Positions 53,143 through 62,099 are shown, counted from the stretch's first letter. The stretch: DNA of 64,000 nt from Pseudomonas aegrilactucae (GCF_019168305.1 NZ_JAHTBI010000056.1:62001-126000); one strand, 5' to 3'. Numbers and translations are program-made. Notes: generated by a model not told the origin, from the sequence alone.

Positions 53143-54176
53143 ATCGGCTGGTGCAGCCGCGTACCTTGTTCGTCGGCTTGAGCCTGCTATGCCTGATGGC
53201 GGTGTGGCTGTCGCTGGCGCTGGGCCCGGTCAGCCTTCCGTTGCTGGATACCGTGCGGGCCGGTCTGCGTCTGCTTGGCGTACCCATTGACGCTCAGGGG
53301 CTGGAGCAGGCCGAACTGATCCTTGGCCAGATCCGACTGCCGCGAACCCTGCTCGGGTTGGTGGTGGGCGCGGTGCTGGCATTGTCCGGGGTGGCCATGC
53401 AGGGCCTGTTCCGCAATCCCCTGGCCGACCCCGGGTTGGTGGGCGTGTCCAGCGGTGCGGCGCTGGGCGCCGCCATTGCGATTGTCGGCGGCAACTGGAT
53501 GGGCGGCATCCCTGACGCCTTCGCGCCTTACCTGTTGTCGTTGTGCGCGTTTCTGGGCGGGCTGGGGGTGACGGCGCTGGTGTATCGGCTGGGACGGCGT
53601 GACGGTCAGACCAGCGTGGCGACCATGTTGCTGGCAGGGATCGCGCTGACCGCCCTGGCAGGGTCTGCGGTCGGGCTGTTCACCTACCTGGCCGATGACG
53701 CGACGTTGCGCACCCTGACATTCTGGAACCTGGGCAGCCTGAACGGCGCCAGTTACCAGCGCCTGTGGCCGCTGCTGCTGGTGGCGGTGGTGGTGGCGCT
53801 GTGGCTGCCGCGCCGGGCGCAGGCGCTCAATGCCCTGCTGCTGGGCGAGTCGGAGGCACGGCACCTGGGTATCGAGGTCGAGAAGCTCAAGCGCGAACTG
53901 GTGTTCTGCACGGCGCTGGGTGTGGGGGCGGCGGTGGCGGCCGCCGGGTTGATCGGCTTTATCGGCCTGGTGGTGCCTCATCTGGTGCGGTTGCTGGCCG
54001 GGCCGGATCACCGCGTGCTGCTGCCGGCCTCGTTGCTGGCCGGTGCTTCCCTGCTGCTGTTCGCCGACCTGATCGCGCGCCTGGCCCTGGCGCCGGCCGA
54101 GCTGCCGATCGGCATTGTCACGGCGTTTATCGGCGCGCCGTTCTTCCTCTTTCTACTGGTACGAGGGCGTGCCTGA
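53139..54176 (+). CDS. hmuU: Haem ABC transporter permease
   Basis: 345 residues of the FecCD/BtuC permease family with about ten membrane helices. Conserved blocks include LGQIRLPRTLLGLVVGAVLALSGVAMQG (in part), GVSSGAALGAA and the cytoplasmic GFIGLVVPHLVRLLAGPDHR that couples to the ATPase. Overlaps hmuT by four bases and hmuV by one, so the three are translated together. Confidence 0.93.
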   Translation: MNRLVQPRTLFVGLSLLCLMAVWLSLALGPVSLPLLDTVRAGLRLLGVPIDAQGLEQAELILGQIRLPRTLLGLVVGAVLALSGVAMQGLFRNPLADPGLVGVSSGAALGAAIAIVGGNWMGGIPDAFAPYLLSLCAFLGGLGVTALVYRLGRRDGQTSVATMLLAGIALTALAGSAVGLFTYLADDATLRTLTFWNLGSLNGASYQRLWPLLLVAVVVALWLPRRAQALNALLLGESEARHLGIEVEKLKRELVFCTALGVGAAVAAAGLIGFIGLVVPHLVRLLAGPDHRVLLPASLLAGASLLLFADLIARLALAPAELPIGIVTAFIGAPFFLFLLVRGRA

Positions 54177-54943
54177 TGTTGCGGGTAGAGCATCTGCAGG
54201 TGGTGCGCGGGCAAACCTGCGTGCTCGAGGGGGTCACCCTGGGCGTGGAGCCTGGACAGGTACTCGGCGTGCTGGGGCCCAATGGTGCGGGCAAGAGCAC
54301 GCTGCTCGGCGCCTTGTGCGGCGAGTTGCCCGCGCATCAGGGGCAGGTGCTGCTGGATGAGCGGGGGCTCGCCGAGTGGAGTGGCCATGAGCGCGCGCAA
54401 CGTCTGGCCGTACTGCCGCAAACCTCGACCCTGGGGTTTGCCTTTCGGGTGGAAGAGGTGGTGGGCATGGGGCGCTTGCCCCATCGCAGCGGCCAGGTGC
54501 GCGACCAGGCGATTGTGACCGCGGCCCTGGAGGCGGCAGATGCCGCGCACCTGGTGGGGCGCAGCTATCTGGCGCTGTCCGGCGGCGAGCGTCAGCGGGT
54601 GCATCTGGCGCGGGTGCTGGCGCAGTTGTGGCCTGGCGAGCAGGGTTGCACGCTGTTGCTCGATGAGCCCACCTCGATGCTCGACCCGTTGCACCAGCAC
54701 ACCACGTTGCAGGCGGTGCGGGCGTTCGCCGATCGTGGTGCGGCGGTGCTGGTGATCCTGCATGACCTGAACCTGGCGGCCCGCTATTGTGATCGTATCC
54801 TGCTGCTGGAGCGTGGCCGCCCCCATGCCCTCGATACACCCCGGCAGGTGTTGCAGCCTGAAGCCCTGCGCGCGGTATTCGGCCTGGAGGTACTGGTCCA
54901 GCCGCATCCGGAGCGCGGGCACCCGCTGATCATTGCCCGGTAG
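54176..54943 (+). CDS. hmuV: Haem ABC transporter ATP-binding protein
   Basis: 255 residues. Walker A GPNGAGKST starts at residue 34, the ABC signature is LSGGERQRV and Walker B is LLLDEPTSMLDP. Hydrolyses ATP to drive haem import through HmuU. The ATG at 54176 overlaps the hmuU stop; the longer open frame beginning at 53765 is out-of-frame hmuU sequence. The ChaN-like gene follows after ten bases. Confidence 0.94.
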   Translation: MLRVEHLQVVRGQTCVLEGVTLGVEPGQVLGVLGPNGAGKSTLLGALCGELPAHQGQVLLDERGLAEWSGHERAQRLAVLPQTSTLGFAFRVEEVVGMGRLPHRSGQVRDQAIVTAALEAADAAHLVGRSYLALSGGERQRVHLARVLAQLWPGEQGCTLLLDEPTSMLDPLHQHTTLQAVRAFADRGAAVLVILHDLNLAARYCDRILLLERGRPHALDTPRQVLQPEALRAVFGLEVLVQPHPERGHPLIIAR

Positions 54944-54953
54944 GAGTCTGCCT

Positions 54954-55865
54954 ATGTCGTTGCGTACGTTGAGGGGGAGTGTCCTGTTGCTGCTGGCAGC
55001 GGTGGTGTGTGGCTGTCAGGCCGGCGCCCAGTTGCCGGCCCTGCCGGAACTGCCGGCCTGGCAAAGCCCGCAAGGGCGCGAGGATGCCCGGTTGGGACAG
55101 ATTCAAGACCTGCGTACGGGGCAGTTGCTGAGCCCGGCGCAACTGGTCGAGCGCCTGGCCGCAGCAACGCGTGTGCTGGTGGGCGAGCAGCACGACAACC
55201 CTGATCACCATGCCTTGCAACTGTGGTTGCTGCGTGCGCTGGAGCAGCGACGGCCGCAGGGCAGCGTATTGCTGGAGATGCTGGAACCGGCGCAACAGGG
55301 GCGGGTTGATACGGTGAAGGCGCACACCGCGTTGCCGGCGGACCTGCAGCAGGCGCTCGGCTGGCCGGCCGGCTGGGACTGGAACCTGTATGGCCCGATC
55401 GTACGCCATGCGCTTGCGCAACCTTACCCACTGCTTGCCGCCAATCTGGACCGAAGCGAGGTGCGCGAGATCTATCGCCAGAAGCCGACGCTGGAGGGAC
55501 CGCGCTCCACGGCTCAGGGCGTGACGGCCGCGTTGCTCGAGCAGGTGCGCGAAGGGCATTGCGGGCTGCTGCCCGAATCGCAGATGCCGGCCATGCTGGC
55601 GGTACAGCAACAGCGCGACCGACGCATTGCCCAGCAACTGATGCAGGCGCCGGCGCCGGCCATGTTGCTGGCAGGGGCCTATCATGTGCGCAAGGACATG
55701 GGCGTGCCGCTGCATCTTGAGGACCTTGGGGCGGCGAGTGGGACCGAGGTGGTGATGCTGGCTCAGGTGGGGGCGGCGGTTGAGCCGGGCATGGCCGATT
55801 TCGTGTGGTTTACGGCTGCCCTGGTCAAGCGCGATTACTGTGCGGATTTGCGCAAGGGCGAGTAA
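54954..55865 (+). CDS. ChaN family (haem-binding) lipoprotein
   Basis: 303 residues. Signal peptide with lipobox V-C-G-C21, so a lipoprotein. The ChaN/DUF399 domain shows VGEQHDNPDHHALQ near the start and AYHVRKDMGVPLHL later, with the His residues that bind haem in Campylobacter ChaN. Placed at the end of hmuTUV, it probably takes part in haem handling at the outer membrane; PhuW-type genes in pseudomonads are similar. ATG at 54954 has TAGGAG upstream. Confidence 0.88.
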   Translation: MSLRTLRGSVLLLLAAVVCGCQAGAQLPALPELPAWQSPQGREDARLGQIQDLRTGQLLSPAQLVERLAAATRVLVGEQHDNPDHHALQLWLLRALEQRRPQGSVLLEMLEPAQQGRVDTVKAHTALPADLQQALGWPAGWDWNLYGPIVRHALAQPYPLLAANLDRSEVREIYRQKPTLEGPRSTAQGVTAALLEQVREGHCGLLPESQMPAMLAVQQQRDRRIAQQLMQAPAPAMLLAGAYHVRKDMGVPLHLEDLGAASGTEVVMLAQVGAAVEPGMADFVWFTAALVKRDYCADLRKGE

Positions 55866-55927
55866 GCCATGCGTAGACCGGCAACGCCTGCTTGGCCGGC
55901 GAGGCAGGCACATCTCAAATGCCAGGC

Positions 55928-56041
55928 AAAAAAAGACCCGGCAAAGTGCCGGGTCAATAACCGTGATTAGCCTGATGAGGAGATAATCTGAGAGTCCGAA
56001 CCAAGGTCTTTCAGAATATCCAACCAGTCTCGCGACCAGTT
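55928..56041 (-). ncRNA. prrF: PrrF iron-responsive small RNA
   Basis: About 114 nucleotides on the minus strand, from AACTGGTCGCGAGA near 56041 to a terminator at 55928. The central block TTATCTCCTCATCAGGCTAA (with flanking CTCAGA and TCACGG) is the near-invariant pairing core of Pseudomonas PrrF1/PrrF2. The 3' end is GACCCGGCA-CTT-TGCCGGGTC followed by seven Ts. A 15/19 Fur box overlaps the promoter. PrrF represses mRNAs of iron-containing proteins under iron limitation, the functional counterpart of RyhB. Confidence 0.95.
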
Positions 56042-56043
56042 GT

Positions 56044-56062
56044 GATAATCATAACGATTCTC
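56044..56062. promoter_or_regulatory. Fur box controlling prrF
   Basis: GATAATCATAACGATTCTC matches the 19-base Fur consensus GATAATGATAATCATTATC at 15 positions and lies at about -3 to -21 of the predicted prrF start, covering the -10 region. Iron-loaded Fur bound here would block transcription. Confidence 0.9.
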
Positions 56063-56095
56063 ATTTCGAAGTCAATCCTTTCGTACGCTTTATTC

Positions 56096-56368
56096 TCAAC
56101 TATTTTTGCGCGGGGTCTTGGCGTCGAGCTGTTTGTTGAGGTCATCCTTGCGCTCTGGCGGGATATCGTTCCAGTGAACATCCAGCAGGGCGCCTTCAAT
56201 CGCGTAGAGCAGCACCTTCGAGGCACGAAAGCCACGGGTGCGTACCGCCCGGTAGGCATCCACTGCCCCCAGGCGACGTAAATCCGAGGCGCTGTGGATG
56301 CCCACCGCATGCAGCCACTGCGCCGAGGTCTTGCCAAGGTTTTTCAGATGCTGGAGCTCATCGTTCAT
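56096..56368 (-). CDS. TfoX C-terminal domain protein
   Basis: 90 residues, matching the stand-alone TfoX_C domain: LKNLGKTSAQWLHAVGIHSASDLRRLGAVDAY is a helix-hairpin-helix-like fold, followed by LLYAIEGALLDVHWNDIP. TfoX regulates competence in Haemophilus, but single-domain forms are common and uncharacterised. ATG at 56368 is preceded by AAGGAGG. Its upstream neighbour is prrF on the same strand, downstream of it. Confidence 0.88.
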   Translation of the reverse strand: MNDELQHLKNLGKTSAQWLHAVGIHSASDLRRLGAVDAYRAVRTRGFRASKVLLYAIEGALLDVHWNDIPPERKDDLNKQLDAKTPRKNS

Positions 56369-56536
56369 CAAGCCTCCTTGCGACGGCTGAACGGGTCTTG
56401 GAGATTGATTCTGGGGCAGGTCAAAGAGGAGTGTAGCGGCAGTTGGAAAATACGCGGCGTTTTGCCATCGGGCGGCGAACGGCGGGGGCTGCAGCCACCA
56501 TCAGGCAAGGCTGACAGTGGCCCGCAGGCGGGGGTT

Positions 56537-56881
56537 TCAGCGGGTACGGTAGCGCAGGCGGGTGCCGAAGTTCACCGACATCAGAATCTCGTCGGCGCTC
56601 AGTTCGACCGGGAAGTAGGTACCGGAGATCTGCGCATGGGCCAGGCTCGCGCCCTCCAGGCAGTTTTCCCGAAGGTCCAGGCCGCGCAGGTCGGCTGCAC
56701 GGAAATAGGCGCCACTGAAGTCGATGCCCTGGGTGTCCAGCTTGCGCAGGTCCAGGCCACGAAAATCGCCGTCCTTGAAATCGATGGTGGCCGTTGTGGG
56801 CTTCTCGCGGTTGAACTCGGTGATGTGTTCCTTGTGCACCAAAGCGTATAGCGCGCTGTCGAGCTGGCGTGGCGTGTTCAT
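56537..56881 (-). CDS. Pentapeptide-repeat protein
   Basis: 114 residues. The centre (about 33-85) is a short run of A(D/N)LXX-like repeats: DFKDGDFRGLDLRKLDTQG, IDFSGAYFRAADLRGLDLRE (in part), NCLEGASLAHAQ. This would form a small right-handed beta helix. Too short for a Qnr-type gyrase protector; function unknown. Preceded by AGGAGG. Confidence 0.85.
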   Translation of the reverse strand: MNTPRQLDSALYALVHKEHITEFNREKPTTATIDFKDGDFRGLDLRKLDTQGIDFSGAYFRAADLRGLDLRENCLEGASLAHAQISGTYFPVELSADEILMSVNFGTRLRYRTR

Positions 56882-56984
56882 GAAGGCGCCTCCTTGTTTG
56901 ATCTTATGGTGGCATTATAGTGCCATCAAACGGAGACGCCCGGAATAGACGCGTGAAGTGTGGACTACTTCACGCTTGATGGGA

Positions 56985-58547
56985 TTACAGGCCGGGCAGG
57001 CGTTGGCGGATCTGCTTGACCAGTTCGTCCAGGCTGCCGCTTTCGTTGGTTTGCACGCGCTTGCTCTGCAGCAGCTCTTGAGCGTTCAGTGGCTCGCGTT
57101 CGGTCTGTTGCGCCGCGACCACCTCCAGCGTGGCATCGGAAGGGTCGTTTTGGTCAGCCTGGCGCTGTGCCAGCCAGTTGGCGATCACTGCATCCGGTGC
57201 GTTGCAGTCCAGGATCAGGAAGGGGACACCGGTAGCGCTGGCGACCTCGGCCGCAGCCTGGCGCTGGGCCTGCTTGAGGTAGGTGGCGTCGATCACCACC
57301 GGGAATCCGGCGCGCAGGATGGCATCGGCCAACTGGTGCAGGTGCGCGTAGGTCTTCTGACTGGCATCACTGGTGTAGATGCCTTGCTGCAACTGGCCGG
57401 CATCCTGGCTGGTCTGCTCGCCGAGCAGGCGCTTGCGCTCCACGTCCGAACGCAGGCGAATGGCGCCCAGTGCCTCGACCATGCGCATGGCCACGTGGCT
57501 CTTGCCGACGGCGGACACGCCGTGGGTGATCGCCAGCAAGCGCGACGGAATCGCACTGTAGCTCTCGGCCAGGTTGGCGTAGTTGCGGTACTGGCGCAGG
57601 GTGGTAGCGCGCTGCACGCCATCGGCGTCGGCCGGCATGCTGAACAGGGCAACCTTGGCCCGCACCAGTGCGCGGTAGGCCTTGTAGAAGTTCAGCAGCT
57701 CGAGGCCGGCATAGTCGCCGGTGATTTCCAGGTACTGGCTGATGAAGCGCCGTGCCAGTGACTTGAGGCCACGGTCTTCAAGGTCCATGGCCAGGAAGGC
57801 GGTATCGGCATACACATCGGTCAGGCGGAAGGGCTCGTTGAACTCGATGCAGTCGAAGATCACCACCTGGCCGTCGATCACGGTGGCATTGCCCAGGTGA
57901 ATGTCGCCGTGGCATTCGCGAATGAAGCCTTGTGCCTTGCGCGCCTCGAACAGCCCGTGCAGGCGATCGAAGCTGCTGCGGGCCCAGGCCTGCAGTGCGT
58001 CGAGTTGTACCAGGTCGGCCTTGTCGCTGAGGAACGGGCGGATCTGCTCGAAGTTCTGCTCCACCGGCGCCATCACGCTGTCGGGGGTGCCCAGCGGGTG
58101 ATCGATGGCCACCGTGGGTGCATCGAGGTGGAAGCGGGCGATCTGGCGGGCCATCTGGTCGATGTGCGCGGCGGTCAGTTCGCCGTTGGCCTGCAGCGTG
58201 CTGAGCATCTGCTCCTGCGGGAACTGGCGCATCTTCAGGGCGTATTCGATGGCGGCACCCTCGCCACCCAGTTGCGGCGCCTCTGCGCTACCGGTGATCG
58301 GCAGCACGTCCAGGTACAGGCCGTCGGTCAGGCGCTGGTTCAGGCGCAGCTCTTCTGCGCAGAAGTGGGCACGGCTGGACAGCTCGGTGAAGTCCAGGAA
58401 GCCGAAATTCATCGGTTTCTTGATCTTGTAGGCGTAGTCGCCGGTGAGCAGCACCCAGGAAATATGCGTCTCGATAACCTGGAATTGCTTCACAGGGTGC
58501 GCAAACAGCGCCGGGTTTTGCAGGGCAGCGATCAAGGCTTGGCTCAC
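56985..58547 (-). CDS. Bifunctional aminoglycoside-phosphotransferase-like / ATP-binding protein
   Basis: 520 residues in two domains. The N-terminal half (about 1-320) is an APH-like kinase fold with ETHISWVLLTGDYAYKIKKP (in part) and the catalytic-loop HGDIHLGNATVID. The C-terminal half (about 335-510) is a P-loop kinase with GVSAVGKSHVA and a later R-x-R. Widespread in pseudomonads next to mrcB. The substrate is unknown; there is no reason to infer antibiotic resistance. Confidence 0.85.
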   Translation of the reverse strand: MSQALIAALQNPALFAHPVKQFQVIETHISWVLLTGDYAYKIKKPMNFGFLDFTELSSRAHFCAEELRLNQRLTDGLYLDVLPITGSAEAPQLGGEGAAIEYALKMRQFPQEQMLSTLQANGELTAAHIDQMARQIARFHLDAPTVAIDHPLGTPDSVMAPVEQNFEQIRPFLSDKADLVQLDALQAWARSSFDRLHGLFEARKAQGFIRECHGDIHLGNATVIDGQVVIFDCIEFNEPFRLTDVYADTAFLAMDLEDRGLKSLARRFISQYLEITGDYAGLELLNFYKAYRALVRAKVALFSMPADADGVQRATTLRQYRNYANLAESYSAIPSRLLAITHGVSAVGKSHVAMRMVEALGAIRLRSDVERKRLLGEQTSQDAGQLQQGIYTSDASQKTYAHLHQLADAILRAGFPVVIDATYLKQAQRQAAAEVASATGVPFLILDCNAPDAVIANWLAQRQADQNDPSDATLEVVAAQQTEREPLNAQELLQSKRVQTNESGSLDELVKQIRQRLPGL

Positions 58548-58665
58548 GGGCGATCCTTCTGGGTCGTGGGAGATTCGAATCGGCCATTATGGCGGCAAGC
58601 GGGGCCGCTGCAAACCGCCGCAGGGCGCCTGTCGACAAGTGATAAAGTGCGTATAATCCGCCGCC

Positions 58666-60987
58666 ATGACTCGTACCCGATCTTCCCGTACCCCCAAAAA
58701 ACGCCCCGCTGGCCGCTCGCGTGCCTGGCTGGGCTGGGCGCTCAAGCTCAGCCTGGTCGGCCTTGTGGTGCTGGCAGGTTTTGCCGTCTACCTCGATGCC
58801 GTGGTCCAGGAGAAGTTCTCTGGCAAGCGCTGGACCATTCCGGCCAAGGTCTACGCGCGCCCGCTCGAGTTGTTCGTCGGACAGAAGCTGAGCAAGGCGG
58901 ACTTCCTCATCGAACTGGATGCCCTGGGCTATCGCCGCGAAAGCGCGGCCAATGGCCCCGGCGCGGCGGCGGTCAACGGCAATACCATCGACCTCAATAC
59001 CCGCGGCTTCCAGTTCTATGAAGGCATGGAGAAGGCGCAGGGCGTGCGCGTGCGCTTCTCGGGCGATTACGTGGCCGGGCTGAGCGGCAGCAACGGGTCC
59101 AAGCTCGACGTGGTGCGCCTGGAGCCCCTGCTGATCGGCGGTATCTACCCCAAGAATCTTGAAGACCGCATCCTGATCAAGCTCGACCAGGTGCCGCCTT
59201 ACCTGCTCGAAACCCTGGTGGCGGTGGAAGATCGCGACTTCTATCACCACTTCGGCGTCTCGCCCAAGTCGATTGCGCGGGCCATCTGGGTCAATACCTC
59301 CTCCGGCGCGATGCGCCAGGGCGGCAGTACCCTGACCCAGCAGTTGGTCAAGAATTTCTACCTGACCAACGAGCGCAGCCTGAGCCGCAAGCTCAATGAA
59401 GCGATGATGGCGCTGCTGCTGGAGCTGCACTACGACAAGCGCGAGATCCTCGAGGCGTACCTCAACGAAGTGTTTGTCGGCCAGGATGGCCAGCGTGCGG
59501 TGCACGGCTTCGGCCTGGCCAGCCAGTTCTTCTTCAGCCAGCCGCTGTCGGAGCTCAAGCTGCACCAGGTGGCGTTGCTGGTGGGGATGGTCAAGGGGCC
59601 GTCCTACTACAACCCGCGGCGTTATCCGGAGCGTGCGACGGTGCGGCGCAACCTGGTGCTCGACCTGCTGGCCCAGCAAGGCGTCGCTACCCCCGAGGCG
59701 GTCGAGGCGGCGAAGAAGATGCCACTGGGCGTGACCAAGCGCGGTAGTCTGGCCGACAGTTCGTTCCCCGGCTTCCTCGACCTGGTCAAGCGCCAGCTGC
59801 GCCAGGATTACCGCGACGAAGACTTGACCGAAGAAGGCCTGCGCATCTTCACCAGTTTCGACCCGATCCTGCAGATGAAGTCCGAAGCGGCCATGAGCGA
59901 GACCTTCAAGCGCCTGAGTGGGCGCAAGGGGGCTGACGAGGTCGAGGCTGCCATGGTCGTGACCAACCCCGAAACCGGTGAAGTGCAGGCGCTGATCGGC
60001 AGTCGCCAGGCCGGCTTTGCCGGTTTCAACCGCGCCATCGACGCCGTGCGGCCGATCGGTTCGCTGGTCAAGCCGGCGGTGTACCTCACTGCATTGGAGA
60101 AGCCGAGCCAGTTCACCCTGACCAGTTGGGTGCAGGACGAGCCGTTCTCGGTCAAGGGCGGCGACGGCCAGGTGTGGAAGCCGCAGAACTATGATCGCCG
60201 CGCCCACGGCACGATCTTCCTGTACCAGGGCCTGGCCAACTCCTACAACCTGTCGACCGCCAAGCTCGGCATGGAAGTCGGCGTGCCGAATGTGATCAAG
60301 ACCATTGCTCGCCTGGGCGTGAACGTCGACTGGCCGGCGTTCCCCTCGATGCTGCTGGGCGCTGGCGGCATGTCGCCGGTGCAGGTCGCGACCATGTACC
60401 AGACGCTCGCCAATGGCGGCTTCAATACGCCGATGCGCGGCATTCGCAGCGTGCTGACGGCCGAGGGCGAGCCGCTCAAGCGCTACCCGTTCCAGATCCA
60501 GCAGACCTTCGATCCGGGCTCCATCTATCTGGTACAGAACGCCATGCAGCGGGTCATGCGTGAAGGTACCGGGCGCTCGGTTTACAGTGTGTTGCCGAAC
60601 TCGCTGAACCTGGCGGGCAAGACGGGCACCAGTAACGATTCGCGCGACAGCTGGTTTGCCGGTTTCAGCCAGGATCTGCTGGCGGTGGTGTGGCTGGGCC
60701 GCGACGACAATGGCAAGACGCCATTTACCGGTGCCACCGGTGCGCTGCAGGTGTGGACCAGTTTCATGCGCAAGGCCGATCCGCTGCCGCTGGACATGCC
60801 GCTACCGGACAATGTGGTGCAGGCCTGGGTCGACCCGCATACCGGGCAGGGCTCTGACGCCAGATGCCCGGGTGCGGTGCAGATGCCGTATATTCGCGGC
60901 AGTGAGCCAGTGGCCGGCGCTGCCTGCGGGGGTGAACAGGCGCCTGACGAGTCCGTGATGGACTGGGTCAAGGGTTGGATGAATTAA
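58666..60987 (+). CDS. mrcB: Penicillin-binding protein 1B
   Basis: Bifunctional peptidoglycan synthase. 773 residues: short cytoplasmic basic N-terminus, one membrane helix (about 22-45), a UB2H-type domain, the GT51 glycosyltransferase with catalytic E188 in VEDRDFYHHFG and GGSTLTQQLVKN, and the transpeptidase with nucleophile S466 (GSLVK), SYN and K652 (KTGTS). Divergent from the APH/ATPase gene. The next gene encodes its likely activator. Confidence 0.97.
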   Translation: MTRTRSSRTPKKRPAGRSRAWLGWALKLSLVGLVVLAGFAVYLDAVVQEKFSGKRWTIPAKVYARPLELFVGQKLSKADFLIELDALGYRRESAANGPGAAAVNGNTIDLNTRGFQFYEGMEKAQGVRVRFSGDYVAGLSGSNGSKLDVVRLEPLLIGGIYPKNLEDRILIKLDQVPPYLLETLVAVEDRDFYHHFGVSPKSIARAIWVNTSSGAMRQGGSTLTQQLVKNFYLTNERSLSRKLNEAMMALLLELHYDKREILEAYLNEVFVGQDGQRAVHGFGLASQFFFSQPLSELKLHQVALLVGMVKGPSYYNPRRYPERATVRRNLVLDLLAQQGVATPEAVEAAKKMPLGVTKRGSLADSSFPGFLDLVKRQLRQDYRDEDLTEEGLRIFTSFDPILQMKSEAAMSETFKRLSGRKGADEVEAAMVVTNPETGEVQALIGSRQAGFAGFNRAIDAVRPIGSLVKPAVYLTALEKPSQFTLTSWVQDEPFSVKGGDGQVWKPQNYDRRAHGTIFLYQGLANSYNLSTAKLGMEVGVPNVIKTIARLGVNVDWPAFPSMLLGAGGMSPVQVATMYQTLANGGFNTPMRGIRSVLTAEGEPLKRYPFQIQQTFDPGSIYLVQNAMQRVMREGTGRSVYSVLPNSLNLAGKTGTSNDSRDSWFAGFSQDLLAVVWLGRDDNGKTPFTGATGALQVWTSFMRKADPLPLDMPLPDNVVQAWVDPHTGQGSDARCPGAVQMPYIRGSEPVAGAACGGEQAPDESVMDWVKGWMN

Positions 60988-61008
60988 GCTCAGCAAAGAG
61001 GATGTGAC

Positions 61009-61749
61009 GTGAAGAAGTGGTTGTTTCCTGCCGTAACGGCACTGGCTTTGCTTAATGGTTGCGCCAGCGTGCAGCGCGGCTCGATCCCTGTGGTGGATTC
61101 GAGCACCCGTGTTTCCAACAGTGAGCGGGTGTCAGCCAACCGTGCTGGCACCGCGCCCAGCACCGGCTCGCGCCAGGCCCAGGCGATGCCGCAAGACTCC
61201 GGCGTGACCGTGATGGTGCCCCAGGGTGCCGGTTCTGCGCCGATCCAGACGTTCCCGGCCGCCACCGGCGCGGCGCCGATCGACACTGGCCCGATTACCC
61301 CGGGCCCGGCAAACTCGGCGCCGTTCCCAGGCACGTCCACCGGCGACTACAGCGCGCCCAGCGCCCCGACCGGGATCCCGCGCAACAACACCAGCAGTGG
61401 CGGCGGCCTGTCGGCAGACGAGCAGCTCGATGGCCCTGTGCTGGCGCTGCTGACCACGGCCCAGTCGCAGCAGACCGGCGGTGACCTCAATGGCGCGTCG
61501 TCGAGCCTGGAGCGCGCCCAGCGCATTGCACCGCGTGAGCCGCAGGTACTCTATCGCCTGGCCCAGGTACGCCTGGCACAGGGTGATGCGGCGCAGTCCG
61601 AGCAACTGGCGCGGCGTGCCATGACCTATGCCAACGGTCGCCCCGACCTGCAAGCCGGCCTGTGGGACATCATTGCCCAGGCCCGTGACAAGCAGGGCGA
61701 TGCAGCCGGTGCCGCGCTGGCGCGCCAGAAAGCGCAGGTCAACCTGTGA
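61009..61749 (+). CDS. lpoP: TPR lipoprotein, likely PBP1b activator LpoP
   Basis: 246 residues. GTG start with AGAGGA upstream; signal peptide with lipobox L-N-G-C18. A long Pro/Ser/Thr-rich linker (about 40-140) leads to a C-terminal tetratricopeptide region (about 145-245: LLTTAQSQQTGGDLNGASSSLERAQ, in part, then VLYRLAQVRLAQGD). In P. aeruginosa the lipoprotein encoded beside ponB/mrcB with this layout is LpoP, the outer-membrane activator of PBP1b. Start lies 21 bases after mrcB. Confidence 0.88.
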   Translation: MKKWLFPAVTALALLNGCASVQRGSIPVVDSSTRVSNSERVSANRAGTAPSTGSRQAQAMPQDSGVTVMVPQGAGSAPIQTFPAATGAAPIDTGPITPGPANSAPFPGTSTGDYSAPSAPTGIPRNNTSSGGGLSADEQLDGPVLALLTTAQSQQTGGDLNGASSSLERAQRIAPREPQVLYRLAQVRLAQGDAAQSEQLARRAMTYANGRPDLQAGLWDIIAQARDKQGDAAGAALARQKAQVNL

Positions 61750-62078
61750 TCGAGCAACGTATCCTGGATATCGCGGATCACCTGTTGCTGATCGAGCATG
61801 CGCTGCGCGAGCAGGGGTGGTGGAGCCAGGAGGCTCCCAGCCCCGAGGCATTGGCCAGCGTCACGCCGTTCGCGGTCGACGTCATGAGCTTCGACCAGTG
61901 GCTGCAGTGGATATTTCTGCCGAAAATGACCGAGATCCTGGAAAAGGGCCTGCCGCTGCCCAGCGCCTCGGGCATCCTGGTGATGGCTGAAACGGTATAC
62001 GTGGGTCGTCCGCAAGAAAGTCGCGAGCTGCGCCGGCTATTAGCAGAATTCGACCAATTGATCAGTCCTTCTGCCTGA
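61746..62078 (+). CDS. YqcC family protein (DUF446)
   Basis: 110 residues, single-domain: IADHLLLIEHALREQGWW, then PFAVDVMSFDQWLQWIFLPKM (in part), the family's aromatic-rich core. GTG start overlaps the lpoP stop by four bases (GTGA), so it is translationally coupled. In E. coli yqcC neighbours truC; no function is established. Confidence 0.88.
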   Translation: MIEQRILDIADHLLLIEHALREQGWWSQEAPSPEALASVTPFAVDVMSFDQWLQWIFLPKMTEILEKGLPLPSASGILVMAETVYVGRPQESRELRRLLAEFDQLISPSA

Positions 62079-62099
62079 ATTTCCCCTTTTTCACCCTTG

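Noticed and set aside
53765..54175. N-terminal extension of hmuV
   Set aside because: Out-of-frame hmuU sequence, Gly/Ala/Arg-rich; hmuV starts at the ATG overlapping the hmuU stop.
56985..58547. Aminoglycoside resistance gene
   Set aside because: Only the kinase fold is shared; the fusion architecture and core-genome position fit an uncharacterised housekeeping family.
57897..59021. 374-codon plus-strand frame across the APH/ATPase and mrcB junction
   Set aside because: First part is antisense to a conserved gene and the rest is out of frame with mrcB.
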